64,000 nucleotides of DNA from Plantago ovata (GCA_028274465.1 CM051458.1:25931566-25995565), one strand, 5' to 3'; shown: positions 32,943 through 45,498, counted from the first letter of the stretch. The notes: generated by a model not told the origin, from the sequence alone. Made by a program: numbers and translations.

Positions 32943-34540
32943 CAATACAAGAAAAACGCGAATTATGCGTCGCTACTAATTTTAGCGACACATGGGCTAT
33001 GGGTCGCTAAAATTAGCGATGCATGGGCTATGGGTCGCAAAAACTGCATAATTTTCAGGTGGGTCTCCTCACATTCAACTGGTGCTATAGGGCTCATCTG
33101 TTATCGGATTGGTGCGCATAACCTACCGTTGGATACCTCGTTGAGTTATCTACGCGTGGACGTTGATTTGAGGTTAATTCAATATCGTATGAAGTAGTTA
33201 TGGATGAAATGGCTAGAATGCACTAATCTTGCACACTTGAACGACTCCAAAACCTTTATTCGAACTTCTGAATATGTGCTTCTAAGGTAAGTCTAAGTTT
33301 TTCCCAAATGAACTTCTTGGCTTAAATCGAACTACGGTCACTCACGAACATATCCATGGAGATCGAGAATCTTCAACAAGATCACTTTGCAGCGTTTTAA
33401 GCTCAAAATCACAGTTTCGTACCTAAGTGCTTGAAACATGAAAAACATCAAAACGTGACACTATTCTACAAAACTAAAAGAAAAACACACTTATGAAATA
33501 AGGAGTGCACAAAGAATATAAAATAACACCAAAACAGAAGTCCGTAACTAAGTAACCCCAACCGTTCAAAAATAAACTATTAGTGTCTAAGTAACTCAAC
33601 CGTTGATGCAGCGGATATACGTAGTAACAGGGAGAATTATTCTTTTGTGAGGAAACCTCGTTTTTTTATTAATCAAAAGTTAAACTGAATGACAAACAAA
33701 GCTATTAGTCGCTATATATAGAAGACTAAAACAAATACGAAACTATCTAGGAATCGAAATTCTAATCCTAAAACAACTTGACAATATTGAAATTAACTAG
33801 GAATTGAAATCTAATCCTAAAAGAACTTGAAATATAAACTACGAAAACAGTAAAACTGCGTTTAGACCCCCTAAACGATCTCCGATGGCCGAAATCCATC
33901 GCACATCACACCGTTTCGGAGTCGCCGACCAAATTTCGTTGAATTCCGACAACGTTGCAAATTTGTCGGTTTGTGCGTAAATTGGACCGCATCAACCGTT
34001 AAGAAATAAAATAAAAATTAAACTTTAGTGACCTATTCCTTAGATAGTCCACTTAGTAATTGAGATATCTTAAACCGTATGAAGATATAAACGGTTTATA
34101 AATATAAACATATGGAAGTGACTATGAAGAGCAACAACTATATATTATCTAGAACTTATACAAGAATTATCACAAGTATTGGTAGCCGAGCGGTAAGGGT
34201 GTTGGGTCAGTAAGGTGTTGGGTAAGGATTTCCTAGGTTCGAAACCCAGGAAATACAAGGTGGACTAGAGAGGAGAATTTATTTTTAAAAAAAAATTCCA
34301 GATTTAGCGACGCATGGGTCTATGCGTCGCTAAATTAGCGACCAAAAAATGGGTCGCTAATTTAGCGACACATAGAATGGTCGCTAAATTAGCGACGCTT
34401 GACCCCATGGGTCGCCTCGCCATTTAGAGACCAAGGGTTTAGCGACGCATTTTCTATGCGTCGCTAAATGGTTTAGCGACGCATGGGGGGCAATTTAGTG
34501 ACGCATGGGAGCGTCACTAAACTGCGTTTTTCTTGTAGTG
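32943..34540. mobile_element. Non-autonomous CACTA (En/Spm) element
   Basis: About 1.6 kb. The right end, read inward on the minus strand, is CACTACAAGAAAAACGCAG. The left end is CAATACAAGAAAAACGCGAA, so the left terminus has one base changed within CACTA. A 3-bp duplication AAT flanks both ends (32940-32942, 34541-34543), the CACTA hallmark. Subterminal regions carry many copies of 'tagcgacgcatg' and 'gtcgctaaatt' in both orientations, as transposase-binding arrays usually do. No transposase is encoded. Confidence 0.85.
34178..34262 (+). ncRNA. tRNA-like sequence inside the CACTA element
   Basis: An A box TAGCCGAGCGG and a B box GGTTCGAAACC lie about 50 bases apart. The B box sits in a T-arm-like hairpin (CCTAGG/CCCAGG, one mismatch). 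It resembles a class II tRNA or a tRNA-headed SINE start and differs from the 7.9-11.7 kb family. No cloverleaf acceptor stem could be closed. Confidence 0.5.
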
Positions 34541-34690
34541 AATATTGCAGAATGGACCTATCGGATGTAATTAGTAATCTAAATTACTGCGGAATAGACC
34601 CTTCAAGTGCAATTAGTGTTGTAAAGTATTGTCAAATAAGTCTGTCTAACGCATTTAATGTTCTAATTCTCAATTGGATGTATAGAGTTT
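34541..34690. repeat. Decayed minisatellite, about 49-bp unit
   Basis: Diverged units of the form 'attgcggaatagaccc(g/t)tc...cgcaattagtgttctaaatt'. The same unit appears left of the CACTA element (about 32855-32900) and again at 35150-35340. Confidence 0.6.
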
Positions 34691-36700
34691 ACACCATATC
34701 CGTAACTTACGATAGAAAGGGCGTGTGCCCATCAGTCTACGCTTTGAACCTCCAAAACCTTTTTTTTTCCCTCAACCGCCTCCAGTCAGCTTTTTCTTTT
34801 CTATTTCTGCTGCTTGCCTTCTTCTTCGTATGGAACCCATTCCTCCATATACAATACTTCAGTGACCACGACCCATGCCATATTTGGAACGTTAATTTTG
34901 CTGGTTCAAGATGGATCCGGTTATGAGTATAGTCAACGTCCAATAAATCATGGTTTAATGTGGGTCAAGGTTTGAACCAATTGAATACCCATGAAAAGTT
35001 ATATGTTGAAATGATTTAAAATAGTAACTTCAATAGACAAGTGTATTTGGCAATAATTAGAAAATACTAACCACAATCGACGTATTTATTACGTAATAAA
35101 TTAATATACAAATTGTGTTCAATGAGTTTATTAATCACACAATAATTTATAATACTAATTTTGTGGAATATAGACCAGTCAGACGCAATTAGTTTCTAAA
35201 TTATTGCGGAATAGATCGACGAGTGTGGTTAGTGTTGTAAATTATTGTAAAATAAGCCCGCCAAAAGTATTTAATGTTCTAAATTAGTGTGGAATAGGCC
35301 CTTATAACACAATTAGTATTCTAAATTCATTTGTCACGATTGCGTGTGATCAAATCTCTGAAGTATCCTAGAATTGTTTTACTAACACAATTATTATTCT
35401 GGTAATCGTAATTCATAGTCTAAACCACAAACGTAAGGCTTGGATCCGTAGTCCGTACGATACACGATATAAACCAAATGTTTGGGTTTAGGTTTGACCC
35501 GCAACGACTATACTGAGACTCATTTGCAACGGTGACTTTCATGGGTCATCCGAGACGATGGGGTCCAATGGGACGCACATAAGACCCAACTAATTATGAC
35601 CTATTTAGAATATTGAATCCTAACTCATACCCATAATCAGACTCGTCTTGAGCCTATGGAATTAAATTTAGAATAAGTATGGCAGTCAAACCTAGACTCA
35701 ATTTAGACTCAATTAGACTCTTATTGTATCTAGACTCATACTCATAATTGGACTCGTGTTAAACTTATGAAATAACGTTTAGGGTAGCATATGATCCCAG
35801 CCGGGGAGGATTTGGTATGGATCCATAGTTAAAATTTAGAACGGTTAAAAGATAGTTTGAATATGTAACTCTTAATTGATCTACAATGTCTTGCTGCTAG
35901 CCTGAATATGTGGTGAAACAATTGCTATCAAATACTCGTAGAACGGAGAATGAAGCTTGTCCAACTCATACTTTTTTTCTCATGAAAATATGATCAGGAA
36001 GCAATCAGCGGTCAACACATAAAAAAAAGAGGATTAAATGGATATAAATAGTGTAGCAAATTGTAAAAATCGCCTAATTAACTGCACTTTCATTAAATAA
36101 ATGAGCCATCATTACATTAAATAAGTTACTGAATACGAAAGAAGACACCAATCAATTATTCTTGTTTCCGTATATTATATGGATTAATTACATATAATTA
36201 AGAAGTAGTATTCACTCTCAGCTCATCGCTAGTGTTGAGACATACTACACGAAAACAGTGACCTAGGATAACTCCACTCATAAAACTATTATTTTGCAAT
36301 TTTCACTTACTATGGAGTATCGTTGTATTTGTACGGGTTTGGTGGTTTTGTTTCACAAAGGTGTGCAAATCTTGTGCACAATTTATTGCATTTGTTCATC
36401 TTATGAAAAAAACTTGTCGTTTCCAAAAAAAAATAAATAATGAGAAAGTCTACTGAGAGACACCAATCTAAAAGACCATTTTATATTAATTATGTAACTA
36501 CCACAAACTAAAAGCTAACTACTAAAATACTCAAACTCAACCAAAAGCTACTAACAGGATCCAAACCAAGTCTCATACAATATGGATTTAGTGTATAAAA
36601 GGCATTCAATACATTAAAAGCCCTTAGCGGGAAATCCGTGGAATTTATAGGTCTTGAACGAAGCTTCCAAGTTTACCGGTTCCATACCAGTTAAGTTAGC
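34691..36700. other. Non-coding intergenic stretch
   Basis: No convincing gene; the open frames here lack protein character. It contains the second minisatellite block (35150-35340, about four diverged 49-bp units) and, at 35560-35790, short repeats of 'ttagactca' and 'ctcatacccataatcagactcg' type. The rest is AT-rich. Confidence 0.6.
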
Positions 36701-36716
36701 AAGCTCTTGTCAATTG

Positions 36717-36818
36717 CACCGGAGGCGTGTTCCAGTTTTATTTTTCTTTTTGTATCTTGTTCGAACATTTCTTATGCTCATTATTAATAAAAGTTTTGGC
36801 CGATTCAAAAAAAAAAAA
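36717..36818 (+). mobile_element. Short poly(A) retro-insert (5'-truncated LINE or SINE end)
   Basis: About 100 bp ending in a run of 12-14 A, flanked by 16-bp duplications AAGCTCTTGTC(A/G)ATTG at 36701-36716 and 36819-36834 with one mismatch. The body has a pyrimidine-rich part and 'attaataaaagttttggc', typical of a plant LINE 3'UTR end. It is too short to assign a family. Confidence 0.65.
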
Positions 36819-36834
36819 AAGCTCTTGTCGATTG

Positions 36835-37106
36835 AGATAAACAATGACATTCTATGTAGAGACATGATTCTAGAGAGAGAAGCTCATGTTGTCGTCGTTA
36901 CTGCTCCACCACCATCATCGACTTCGTCATAGAGGGGTGTTAACGAATCGAGTTGATCGTGAGCAGTCGTGATAAAGATCGGTCAAAGCTCTGATCGTGC
37001 GCGAGACTGGTGTAGTCACCTAAAATTTGATAATTATTGGTGTTTATGATTCTTTGTAATTAGAGATAATTATCACAAAAATAAATGATATTATTGGTGT
37101 TTAGAT
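36835..37106. other. Short non-coding spacer
   Basis: Nothing coding seen. 'attattggtgttta' is repeated near 37035 and 37095, just before LINE-B, and may be part of its truncated 5' end or target. Confidence 0.4.
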
Positions 37107-37467
37107 TTGCTACAGCGGAAGATATGTTATCTGTTTTGAATGGGGTCCATGGACTATTAATGGCAGTAATCCTCTTCTTCTTACTCAATGAAGGCCAGGA
37201 ATGAAGTTAGATGCCTCTAGTTTGAAACATCTTCCGGTTTGGGTGAAGCTTCCAGGTTTGGACTTAGAATTTTGGATTGTGAATATGCTTGGGAGAATTG
37301 GGAGTATGATTGGGAGGCCATATATTGTTGATAAGCTTACTAAGAAAAAGTTAAGGGTGTCTTATGCTAGTGCTAGGATGCTGATTGAGGTTGATGCTAG
37401 TCAACCTTTGAAGGATTATATTATGCTGCAATGGCCTCACACTCCCTGTGAAGCAACTTATTGAATA
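37107..37467 (+). pseudogene. LINE-B ORF1, left part (DUF4283-like region)
   Basis: Reads as a plant LINE ORF1 RNA-binding region: 'RFATAEDMLSVLNG', 'GPWTINGSNPLLL', 'LKHLPVWVKLPGL', 'IGSMIGRPYIVD' and 'RMLIEVDASQPLKDYI'. One in-frame TGA replaces the usual Trp before 'RPGM', and small shifts are present. The 5' end is truncated. The frame stops where a MULE inserted; the zinc-knuckle half resumes at 53836. The family differs from LINE-A and LINE-C. Confidence 0.8.
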
Positions 37468-37827
37468 GGAAATTTTACATCCACTACCCCTACTAGACAC
37501 TCTAATTACGTCTAGCCCTCTCTTAGTCAATCTATTACATATGGGTCCAAAATCAACTTCTTCTGTTGACCAGCTTTATGCTTACTGTTCATTTAAGTTG
37601 ATCCAAACACAAGCCTTAATATTTTTCAAATATTTATTTTCATTTTTCCTTTTTATTTTTCTTTCCTTCTTCTTTCTTCTTTACCGGAGTTGTATATCCT
37701 TCAGCTTGCTAACTGATCATGCATCTTTATTTCATACCATTTGTTTAACGTGCATCTTTTTTTCTTTTGTTTAACTTTTATATCATACCCCTATATCTAT
37801 GATGCTTATATGGAAGTTAAACTTCAG

Positions 37828-37926
37828 GTCAAGTTTGTTTATGAGACATTCAAGAAACTTCGTCCTTGGATCCCACTAAAATGTCTCCATGGAAGGATGA
37901 AGCAGGATAGACGAATGGGGATTTAT
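37828..37926 (+). pseudogene. Captured exon of an RH32-like DEAD-box RNA helicase, left part
   Basis: After an AG acceptor (37826-37827) the frame reads VKFVYETFKKLRPWIPLKCL then HGRMKQDRRMGIY. This matches the start of the helicase C domain in the DBP4/DDX10/RH32 family of nucleolar RNA helicases ('FKKLRPGIPLKCLHGRMKQ'). The upstream 'tttttttcttttgtttaac' stretch looks like captured intron. The exon is cut by the copia composite and continues at 53300. It lacks both helicase domains, so it cannot encode a helicase. Family membership rests on a short but distinctive match. Confidence 0.72.
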
Positions 37927-39973
37927 TGATAGTGTATATGTCCTAGAGACAGTCCTTATTAAGGGCATGCAACCCTTATAGAGGGCATATATGTACTATT
38001 ACACAGGTCAACGTAATATAATATATGTTTGTTGTTTGACTATTGAGTATCGCTTTCATATTTATATTACACCAGGCATACATCATGTCATATCTCTATT
38101 TCTGTCTGTATTGATATTAAACATGTCCCCTCGGATAGATGACCGATCACATAGATAGTGGGAACTACGTGAGTTATCATCTATCCCAAACTCTCCCTAG
38201 TCGAGGTTCATCTCGGATGTAGGGGTCTCAATGAACCAGCTGAGACTAGTATGCATGGAGGTTATACTTGTTGGAGAAAGTGTGAGCCGATCCCACGGCC
38301 ACGGAACGGATTGTTGGACAATCAAGAAACGTTCCCATAACTGCGCATAGTTGTTCGAAGGATGATTACCGAACAATGGAAGTACCCACTGGACACTGCC
38401 ATCGATGTATACTCTACACCGAAGTGTCTATGGGAACCGGTAAGTTGTCGAAGTGATGCCAGTCGTCCTTTGGACTTACAGGACTTTGTCATCACATTTG
38501 TTGCCCCATATCCTTGGTGGACCCGTCGATGTCAGCTCTGAATAAGCAGTTGACCCAAGACACGATCCAGGATTATGGCTACATACAAATGGGGATGATA
38601 AGTGTTTCTGTGAAGGATTCATCTCTCATGTGTAGCACAGGAGAGCACTGCTCATAGTCGTTCATAGTTGTGATTGGTAAAACCGCTGGCCAGCGTATCA
38701 ATATTATTATGATGGTCATAATAGATATTGGATTCACCATGTAACTCATTGAAGACGCCCGTGGATGTATTATTGGGATAGACACTTCATTGATCCTAGA
38801 TACATTCGAGTCAGTCAGATGAAGGGACGTTACCATCGTCGCGTTGAGCGCAACAGACTTCGCAACGAAAGAGTTTGCTTTGAGAAACCTGTCAAACGTC
38901 CTCATGTATTAATATTGCAAATGGAACCGTCTAGGAATTCCATTTTGCCTAGTCTAGGACTTGCTTAATACAATGAGGCCCTATGGGTCACACTATGTGG
39001 TGATTCAGCTTATCCGAATATCCTTGAAGATGGAATCGCAATTAATTTGGAATTAATTGTGATTGATGGATTATAATTAATTTGGAATTAATTATAATAA
39101 TTTGTGGCTCAATTAATGATTTGGAATTATTAATTGAATTGGCTAATTAATTGTGTTTTATGTAAATACAATTAAAGATTATATTTTAGAAATATAATAG
39201 AGGTTTGATTTAAAAGGATATGTTAATTTGGAATTAATATATGCACATGGGCAAAATCTACTTGGAGTTTGAATTGCCTTAGAACTATAAGTGGGTACCA
39301 AAGTCGGGACCCACCTAATCTCCCTAGGGGGCGCGCGCGCGCGCAGCTGAGATAGGGAAGGAGTTCGACTCCTTCCTCTATTAGAAGTCCAAGGGATAAG
39401 AATGAATCTAGACTTGAATTGGTTTCCTAGTGCGATAAGAATTAGATTTTTATTCCTTTTTGAAGTCTAATTGATTATGCTTTAGACTTCTATTGACTAC
39501 TATATAAGTAAGTCATTAGAGAGCTTTTTCAGTATCAAATTCTTAGAGAATTATTCTACTTTTCTTAGAGAAAACAAAAAGCTCTAGCTCCACATAGCCA
39601 CGCGCGCGCCACCCCTCGCCGGAGGATAATCGCCGCCCCATCTTCTTGGTCACACAAAGAATATCCTAGCATTCTTCCGATAGGCTGTTCATCCGTGGAT
39701 ACCAAGGTTGAGGTTCTAGTAGCTGGAAACTAAATTTATTATCTTGCAGATAATCAAAGTATTGCAGATATCTTCGACTTCGACGAAGGAGAAGATTCAC
39801 CGGATTATTACGAAGACTTGGAAGTTGTGCTTGCTTTTGGAGTATTGTAAGTCTTCTAATTGACGTGTTTAAATATATACGACATATACATAATCAATTA
39901 ACCTGCATGTTAAGAAATTTTTTTGAAATTCCGCTGCGTACCCTAGGGGTAACTCTGACCATATTTTCTTACA
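37927..39973 (+). repeat. Copia LTR 1 (left outer)
   Basis: Starts TGATAGTGTATATG and ends TTCTTACA. Contains AT-rich 'aattaatttggaatt' repeats and a (GC)n run near 39327-39345. It carries a 67-codon open frame (38765-38968) also present in the other two LTRs. Confidence 0.92.
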
Positions 39974-40156
39974 GTGGTATTAGAGCCAGGTTAATTGATT
40001 ATGTATATACGTATATATGTTGTATGATTTTGTAGTTTATGTGGATGCAATTGATTCTATGATTAATTCGATTTTCAAAAGTTTTGTTTTTATATAAATT
40101 TAGAATTTATAATTTTTCAAAAAAAAATAATTTTTTTTTTAATATATATATATATC

Positions 40157-40256
40157 GGACCGGCCGCCTGCGCGACGCAGGCGCCGAGCCTGCGTGCCGT
40201 AGGCGCCGGGCGCCCGCGGACGCAGGCACGGTAGGGGACGGGACTTGGTCCCGTCC
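40157..40256 (+). repeat. GC-rich hairpin block in copia leader 1
   Basis: About 100 bp, over 75% GC, in an otherwise AT-rich leader. It contains perfect hairpins such as GCCTGCG-CGA-CGCAGGC. The equivalent block in leader 2 (45673-45893) is about twice as long and built from the same hairpin units. Confidence 0.7.
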
Positions 40257-40735
40257 CGTATTTTAATATATATATATATTTTTTTGGGTTGGACCCAAAA
40301 TCGAATTTTTGAAAATTTTGAGGATTGAATTTTATATTTGGAATATAATATGATTTAATTGTAATTGTTTTTAATTAGAGGGGTTAAATTTAATTAGTAT
40401 AAAGTTAAGGGGCTTATTTGTGATTTATCAATTTATTGTTTATTGCAAATAAGTCCTTCTACTTTTGAATTTTAGATTTAACACCTCCAAGGTTTCGAAA
40501 GTTACAATTGAGTCCTTCAGATTTTCGAAAATTGCTACCTGGTCAATAGAATTTTCGATTTTTCAATCTAGTCCAAATTTTCAATTTTTTCATAGAGATT
40601 ATAAGTATGGGATTATAATTTTCATAATGAAATTATGAAGTCATTTGGCATCCACATAGGCTACTACTTGTTTGTTTGCTTGATATGCTATTGTTTGACA
40701 ATGCATGTTTAAATACCATGTATTTTACTTTTCGG

Positions 40736-40906
40736 TCGACCACTATGCATGCGAGGGTAGGCGGCGCCCTCTTATTTGTCGGACCGCATATTTTATGTAT
40801 GGGTAGGCGGCGCCCATTATGTGCTTGACCGCGTTTAGAACTAGAATGGATAGGCGGCATCCATTACGTGTAGACCGCTCATGCATGATGGGTAGGCGGC
40901 GCCCTT
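40736..40906 (+). other. Tandem hairpin array in copia leader 1
   Basis: Four hairpins at 40753-40771, 40799-40817, 40845-40865 and 40888-40906, period about 45. Each has the loop TAGGCGGC(G/A). Stems differ but stay paired: GAGGG/CCCTC, ATGGG/CCCAT, AATGGA/TCCATT; the fourth has GGG/CCC plus one outer pair. A GACCGC block lies before or between hairpins and could pair with the loop GCGG. Changing stems around a fixed loop suggest an RNA structure in the element's transcript. Confidence 0.7.
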
Positions 40907-43407
40907 ATTTGTTTGTAGATGACTGATAAGAACCCTCAATCTACAAGCCCCAACCAATATCAGTGCAGAAATATATATATGTATGTATTTCTGAGATGCT
41001 TTTCATGGGGTGCTTTAATTCTGAACTTTCATTACGTTTTCCTGTATTGGCGACCTCGTCTTACAGACTCGCAGTGATCGTCAGATTAGAGTAAGCCTAT
41101 GGTTATAACTTACTGCATATTGTATCTAGCGAGCTCGATAGGTACAATATGTAGAGCATCGGGTTAAATTAGATTTAACACCCAAGAGTTGCGTGACGCA
41201 ATTGGATAGTCCTACCGGTCATATTATGCTATGCGACCAGCCCCCGTTGGAGTATAGCATAGTATGGATTTTGATCATGGCCACTACGGTAACTTGTTGG
41301 ACATTACCCGTATGTTTGTTTTGGGGGCAAGCATATGTGAAAATAGTGGGATCTAAACAGCTAAAGGACCTTGTTGTTTAGTTATGTTGACTGTGTATTT
41401 AGAAATAGTATTTCAATAGTTGATTTATTATTTTCGTTCTATATTATTTCTCCTTAGGAAATTAGAAATGGCGAGTATCTCGCTCCGTGCTGTCTTAGAG
41501 AAGCAAATTTTGACCGGACCAAACTTCCTAGATTGGATCAAGAATATACGTTTGGTGCTGAGGTACAAAAAGATTGAGTACGTCTTGGACGAGGTCATTC
41601 CCGTGTGCCCCGAAAATCAGACTGCCGATCAGGTTGCTGCTTGGAATCAAGCCAACAAGGCAAAGTCTGATAAGCATCATGAGGATGATAGATCCGCGCA
41701 GTGTATTATGCTGGCGGCAATGAGCAATGAGCTGCAGAGGCAACATGAAAGCATGTTGCCGTATGAGATGCTGAAGCATCTTGAGTCGCTCTTTAAGACG
41801 ACAGCTAGAAGTGTTGAATTTGATTTGATCAAAGAGATACACAGATGCAAGCTCAATGAAGGAGGGAACATGTCTGAGCATGTTCTCAAAATGATTGGTC
41901 TCTTTGAAAATCTTGCCGATGCCGGTGTTAAGCTAGAGAATAAGATCATGGTGATCTTTGTCCTTCAATCATTGTCGAGTTCGTATTCGCAGTTCATCAT
42001 TAACTACACGATGAATGCGAAGGACGTAACACTGCCCGAACTCCATAATTTGCTGAAGACATATGATCAAACTCTTCCTAAGAAGGAAAAGTCGATCATG
42101 TATGTTGGGCAACCGTCTAACCCAAACCCGAGAAACAAAGGTGCTAAGGGTAAGGGAAAGTCGGGAGCCAAGGCTAACACTTCGAGTGATAAGCCTAAGC
42201 GTCTGAACCAGAAAAAGAAGTTCAAGAGAAGCGGAACGGTACGCACAGATGAATGTCTTTTCTGTAAGCAGAAAGGACATTGAAAGAAAGATTGCCCTAA
42301 GCTGAGGGCAGATCAAGCTAAGAAGCCACCGACTTCTAGCTCAGGTATGTTTGTTATTGAAATGAACATGACTACTTTTGACTCCAAAGGTTGGGTATTA
42401 GATACAGCCTGTGGCTCACACATTTGTAATAATGTGCAGGGGCTAATTGATCACAGGCTAGTCAAGCAAGGTGAAATCGACTTGCATGTTGGGAACGACA
42501 ATCCAGTTGAAGCCAAACGCGTTGGACGCTGCAAGATAGATTTACCTTCGGGACAATGTTTAGAACTTGATAACGTTTATTTTGTTCCATCCATTGTCAG
42601 AAATATTATTTCCATTCCATTGTTGGACAATTTGGGTTTTTCCTTTCGATTTGCTAATAATACTTGTTATTTTAAATTAAATGACCAGTTTTATGGAAAA
42701 CCTCGCTTAGTGAATGGTTTATATATTTTGCAAAGTAGTCTACCTTTATTTCAAATACATAACAAACAACCGTCTCCAAGTAGGAAGAATAATGCATCTT
42801 ATCTATGGCATTGTCGGCTAGACCATATCAATGAAACACGGATTCAAAGACTAAGGAAGTTGGACTACTTAGAACCATTTGACTTTGAATCATATGGTAC
42901 ATGTGAATCATGTGTTAAGGGTAAGATGACGAACAAACCTTTTGCGGGACAAGGTGTTCGTGCCACTCGCTACTTAGAGCTCATACATACCGATGTATGT
43001 GGACCCTTTAAAGTCCATGCGCGTGGGGGTTATCCTTACTTCGTTACCTTTACTGACGATTTCTCAAGGTATGGATATATTTATCTTATGAAGAATAAAT
43101 CCGAGACCTTTGGGAAATTCAAGGAGTTTAGGAATGAGGTCGAGAATGAATTGAACCTAAGGATAGTCACTCTTCGATCAGATCGAGGAGGTGAACACCT
43201 TAGTGAAGAATTTATCGACTACTTGAAGGAAAATGGAATTCAATCGCAATGGACCCCTCCTGGAACACCACAATTAAATGGTGTGTCTGAGAGAAGGAAT
43301 CGAACCCTGTTAGACATGGTGAGATCAATGATTGGAATCTCGACTCTTCCAAAATATCTATGGGGATATGCACAACAAAGTGCAATCTACATTCTGAACC
43401 GTGTACC

Positions 43408-45498
43408 TGATAGTGTATATGTTCTAGAGACAGTCCTTACTAAGGGCATGGTGCCCTTGTAGAGGATATATATGTACTATTACACAGGTCAACGTAATAT
43501 AATATATGTTTGTTTCATTTTACTGTTGAGTATTGCTTTCATATTTATATTACACCAGGCTGCAGCATGTCATATCTATATTGCTGTCTGTATTGATACT
43601 GAACATGTCCCCTCGGATAGATGACCGATCACACAGTTAGTGGGAGCTATGTGAGTTATCATCTATCCCAAACTCTCCCTAGTCGTGGTACATCTCGGAT
43701 GTGGGGGTCTGAATGAACCTGACAAGACTAGTATGCGTGGAGGTTATACTTGTTGGAGCAAGTGTGAGCCGATCCCACGACCACGGAACGGATTGTTGGA
43801 CAATCAAGGAACGTTCCCATAACTGCGCATAGTTGTTCGAAGAAGCTTTATCGAACAATGGAAGTACCCACCGGACACTCCCATCGATGTATACTCTACA
43901 CCGACGTGTCTATGGGAACCGGTGAGTTGTCGAAGTGATGCCATTCGTCCTTTGCACTTACAGGACTTTATCATCACATTTGTTGCTCCATATCCTTGGT
44001 GGACCCGTCGATGTCAGCTCTGAATAAGCAGTTGACCTAAGACACGATCCAGGATTATGGCTAAATACAAATGGGGGTGATAAGTGATTCTGTGAAGGAT
44101 TCATCTCTCAAGTGTAGGCAAGGAGAGCATTGCTCGTAGTCTGCATAGTTGTGTTGGTAAAGTCACTGGCCAGTGCAAATGATATATTATGATGGTCATA
44201 AGTATATCTTAACCAAACAACTCCCTGAGACGCCCGTGGATGTATTATTTGGATAGACACTTCATCGATCCTAGATACATCCGAGCAAGTCAGATGAAGG
44301 AACGTTACCATCGCCGCGTTGAGCGCAACATGCTTCGCAACGAAAGGGTTAGCTTTGAGAAACCTCTCAAACGTCCTCACGTATTAATATTGCAAATGGA
44401 ACCGTCTAGGAATTCCATGTTGTCTAGTCTAGGACTTGCTTAATACGGTGAGGCCCTATGGGTCACACTATGCGGTGATTCAGCCTATCAGGATATCCTT
44501 GAAGATGGAATCGCAATTAATTTGGAATTAATTGTGATTGATGGGTTATAATTGATTTGGAATTAATTATAATAATTGGTGGCTCAATTAATGATTTGGA
44601 ATTATTAATTGAATTGGCTAAGTAATTGTATTTTATGTAAATACAATTAAAGATTATATTTTGGAAATATAATGGAGGTTTGATTGTAAAGGATATGTTA
44701 ATTTAGAATTAACATATGCACTCGGGCAAAAATCTACTTGGAGTTTGGATTGCCTTAGAAATATATGTGGGTCCCAAAAGTGGGACCCACGTCCCGTAGG
44801 ACAGGCGCGCGCGCGCTTGGCAGGGTAGGGGAAGGAGTTCGACTCCTTCCTCTATGAAGTCCAAGGGATAAGTTAGATTTTCCTGATTGAGTTTTGATTT
44901 GATTAGGAATGAATCTAGACTTGATATTGGTTTCCTTGTGCGATAAGAATTAGATTCTTATTCCTTTACGAAGTCTAATTGCTTATGCTTTAGGCTTCTA
45001 TAGACTACTATATATAGTGGACTATTAGAGAGAGTTTTGATAGACGATTTTACGTGTGTTTTTTGATACATAGTTATTCTACCCAGTTTTCTTAGAGAAA
45101 ACAAAAACTCTCCCCTCCTCCCCTTAGCCACACGCGCGCGCACACCGCCACCGGAGGGAATTGCCGCCCAGTCTTCTTGGTCACATAAAGAATATCCTAG
45201 CATTCTTCCGATAGGCTGTTCATCCGTGGATACCAAGGTTGAGGTTCTAGGAGCTGGAAACTAACTCTTATTGTCTTGCAGATATACAGAGTATTGTAGA
45301 TATCTTCGACTTCGACGAAGGAGAAGATACACCGGATTATTACGAAGACTTGGAAGCTGCTTTGGAAGTAAGGTTAGTCTTCTAATTGACGTGTTTATAT
45401 ATATACGACATATGCATAATCAATTAACCAGTATGTTAAGAAAATTTTTAAAATTCCGCTGCGTACCCTAGGGGTAACTCTGACCATATTTTCTTACA
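43408..45498 (+). repeat. Copia LTR 2 (middle, shared)
   Basis: About 2.09 kb, TGATAGTG...TTCTTACA, followed by a primer site at 45500. It is more diverged from LTRs 1 and 3 than they are from each other, and has its own (GC)n run near 44805. The 67-codon frame is at 44240-44443. Confidence 0.92.

Larger units (their letters stand above)
39974..43407 (+). mobile_element. Copia internal region 1 (partial fossil)
   Basis: Primer site at 39975, leader to about 41467 with a GC-rich hairpin block and the tandem hairpin array, then gag from 41468 ('LTGPNFLDWIKNIRLVL', knuckle CLFCKQKGH), protease ('VLDTACGSHICNN') and part of integrase (zinc region H..H..C..C, 'HTDVCGPF', 'LRSDRGGEH', '[18 protein letters not shown]'). 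No RT or RNase H is present. It shows about one break in the retained frame in addition to being incomplete. A 'tctccttag' stretch just before gag resembles a splice acceptor. Confidence 0.88.

Noticed and set aside
34483-34926. A 147-codon open frame after the CACTA element
   Set aside because: It starts in the CACTA subterminal repeats and runs through the minisatellite and a pyrimidine-rich tract; composition is not protein-like and no homology is recognised.
39327-39345. (GC)n run as a Z-DNA regulatory site
   Set aside because: Could form Z-DNA, but it is an LTR simple repeat that varies between LTRs and shows nothing else to support a function.
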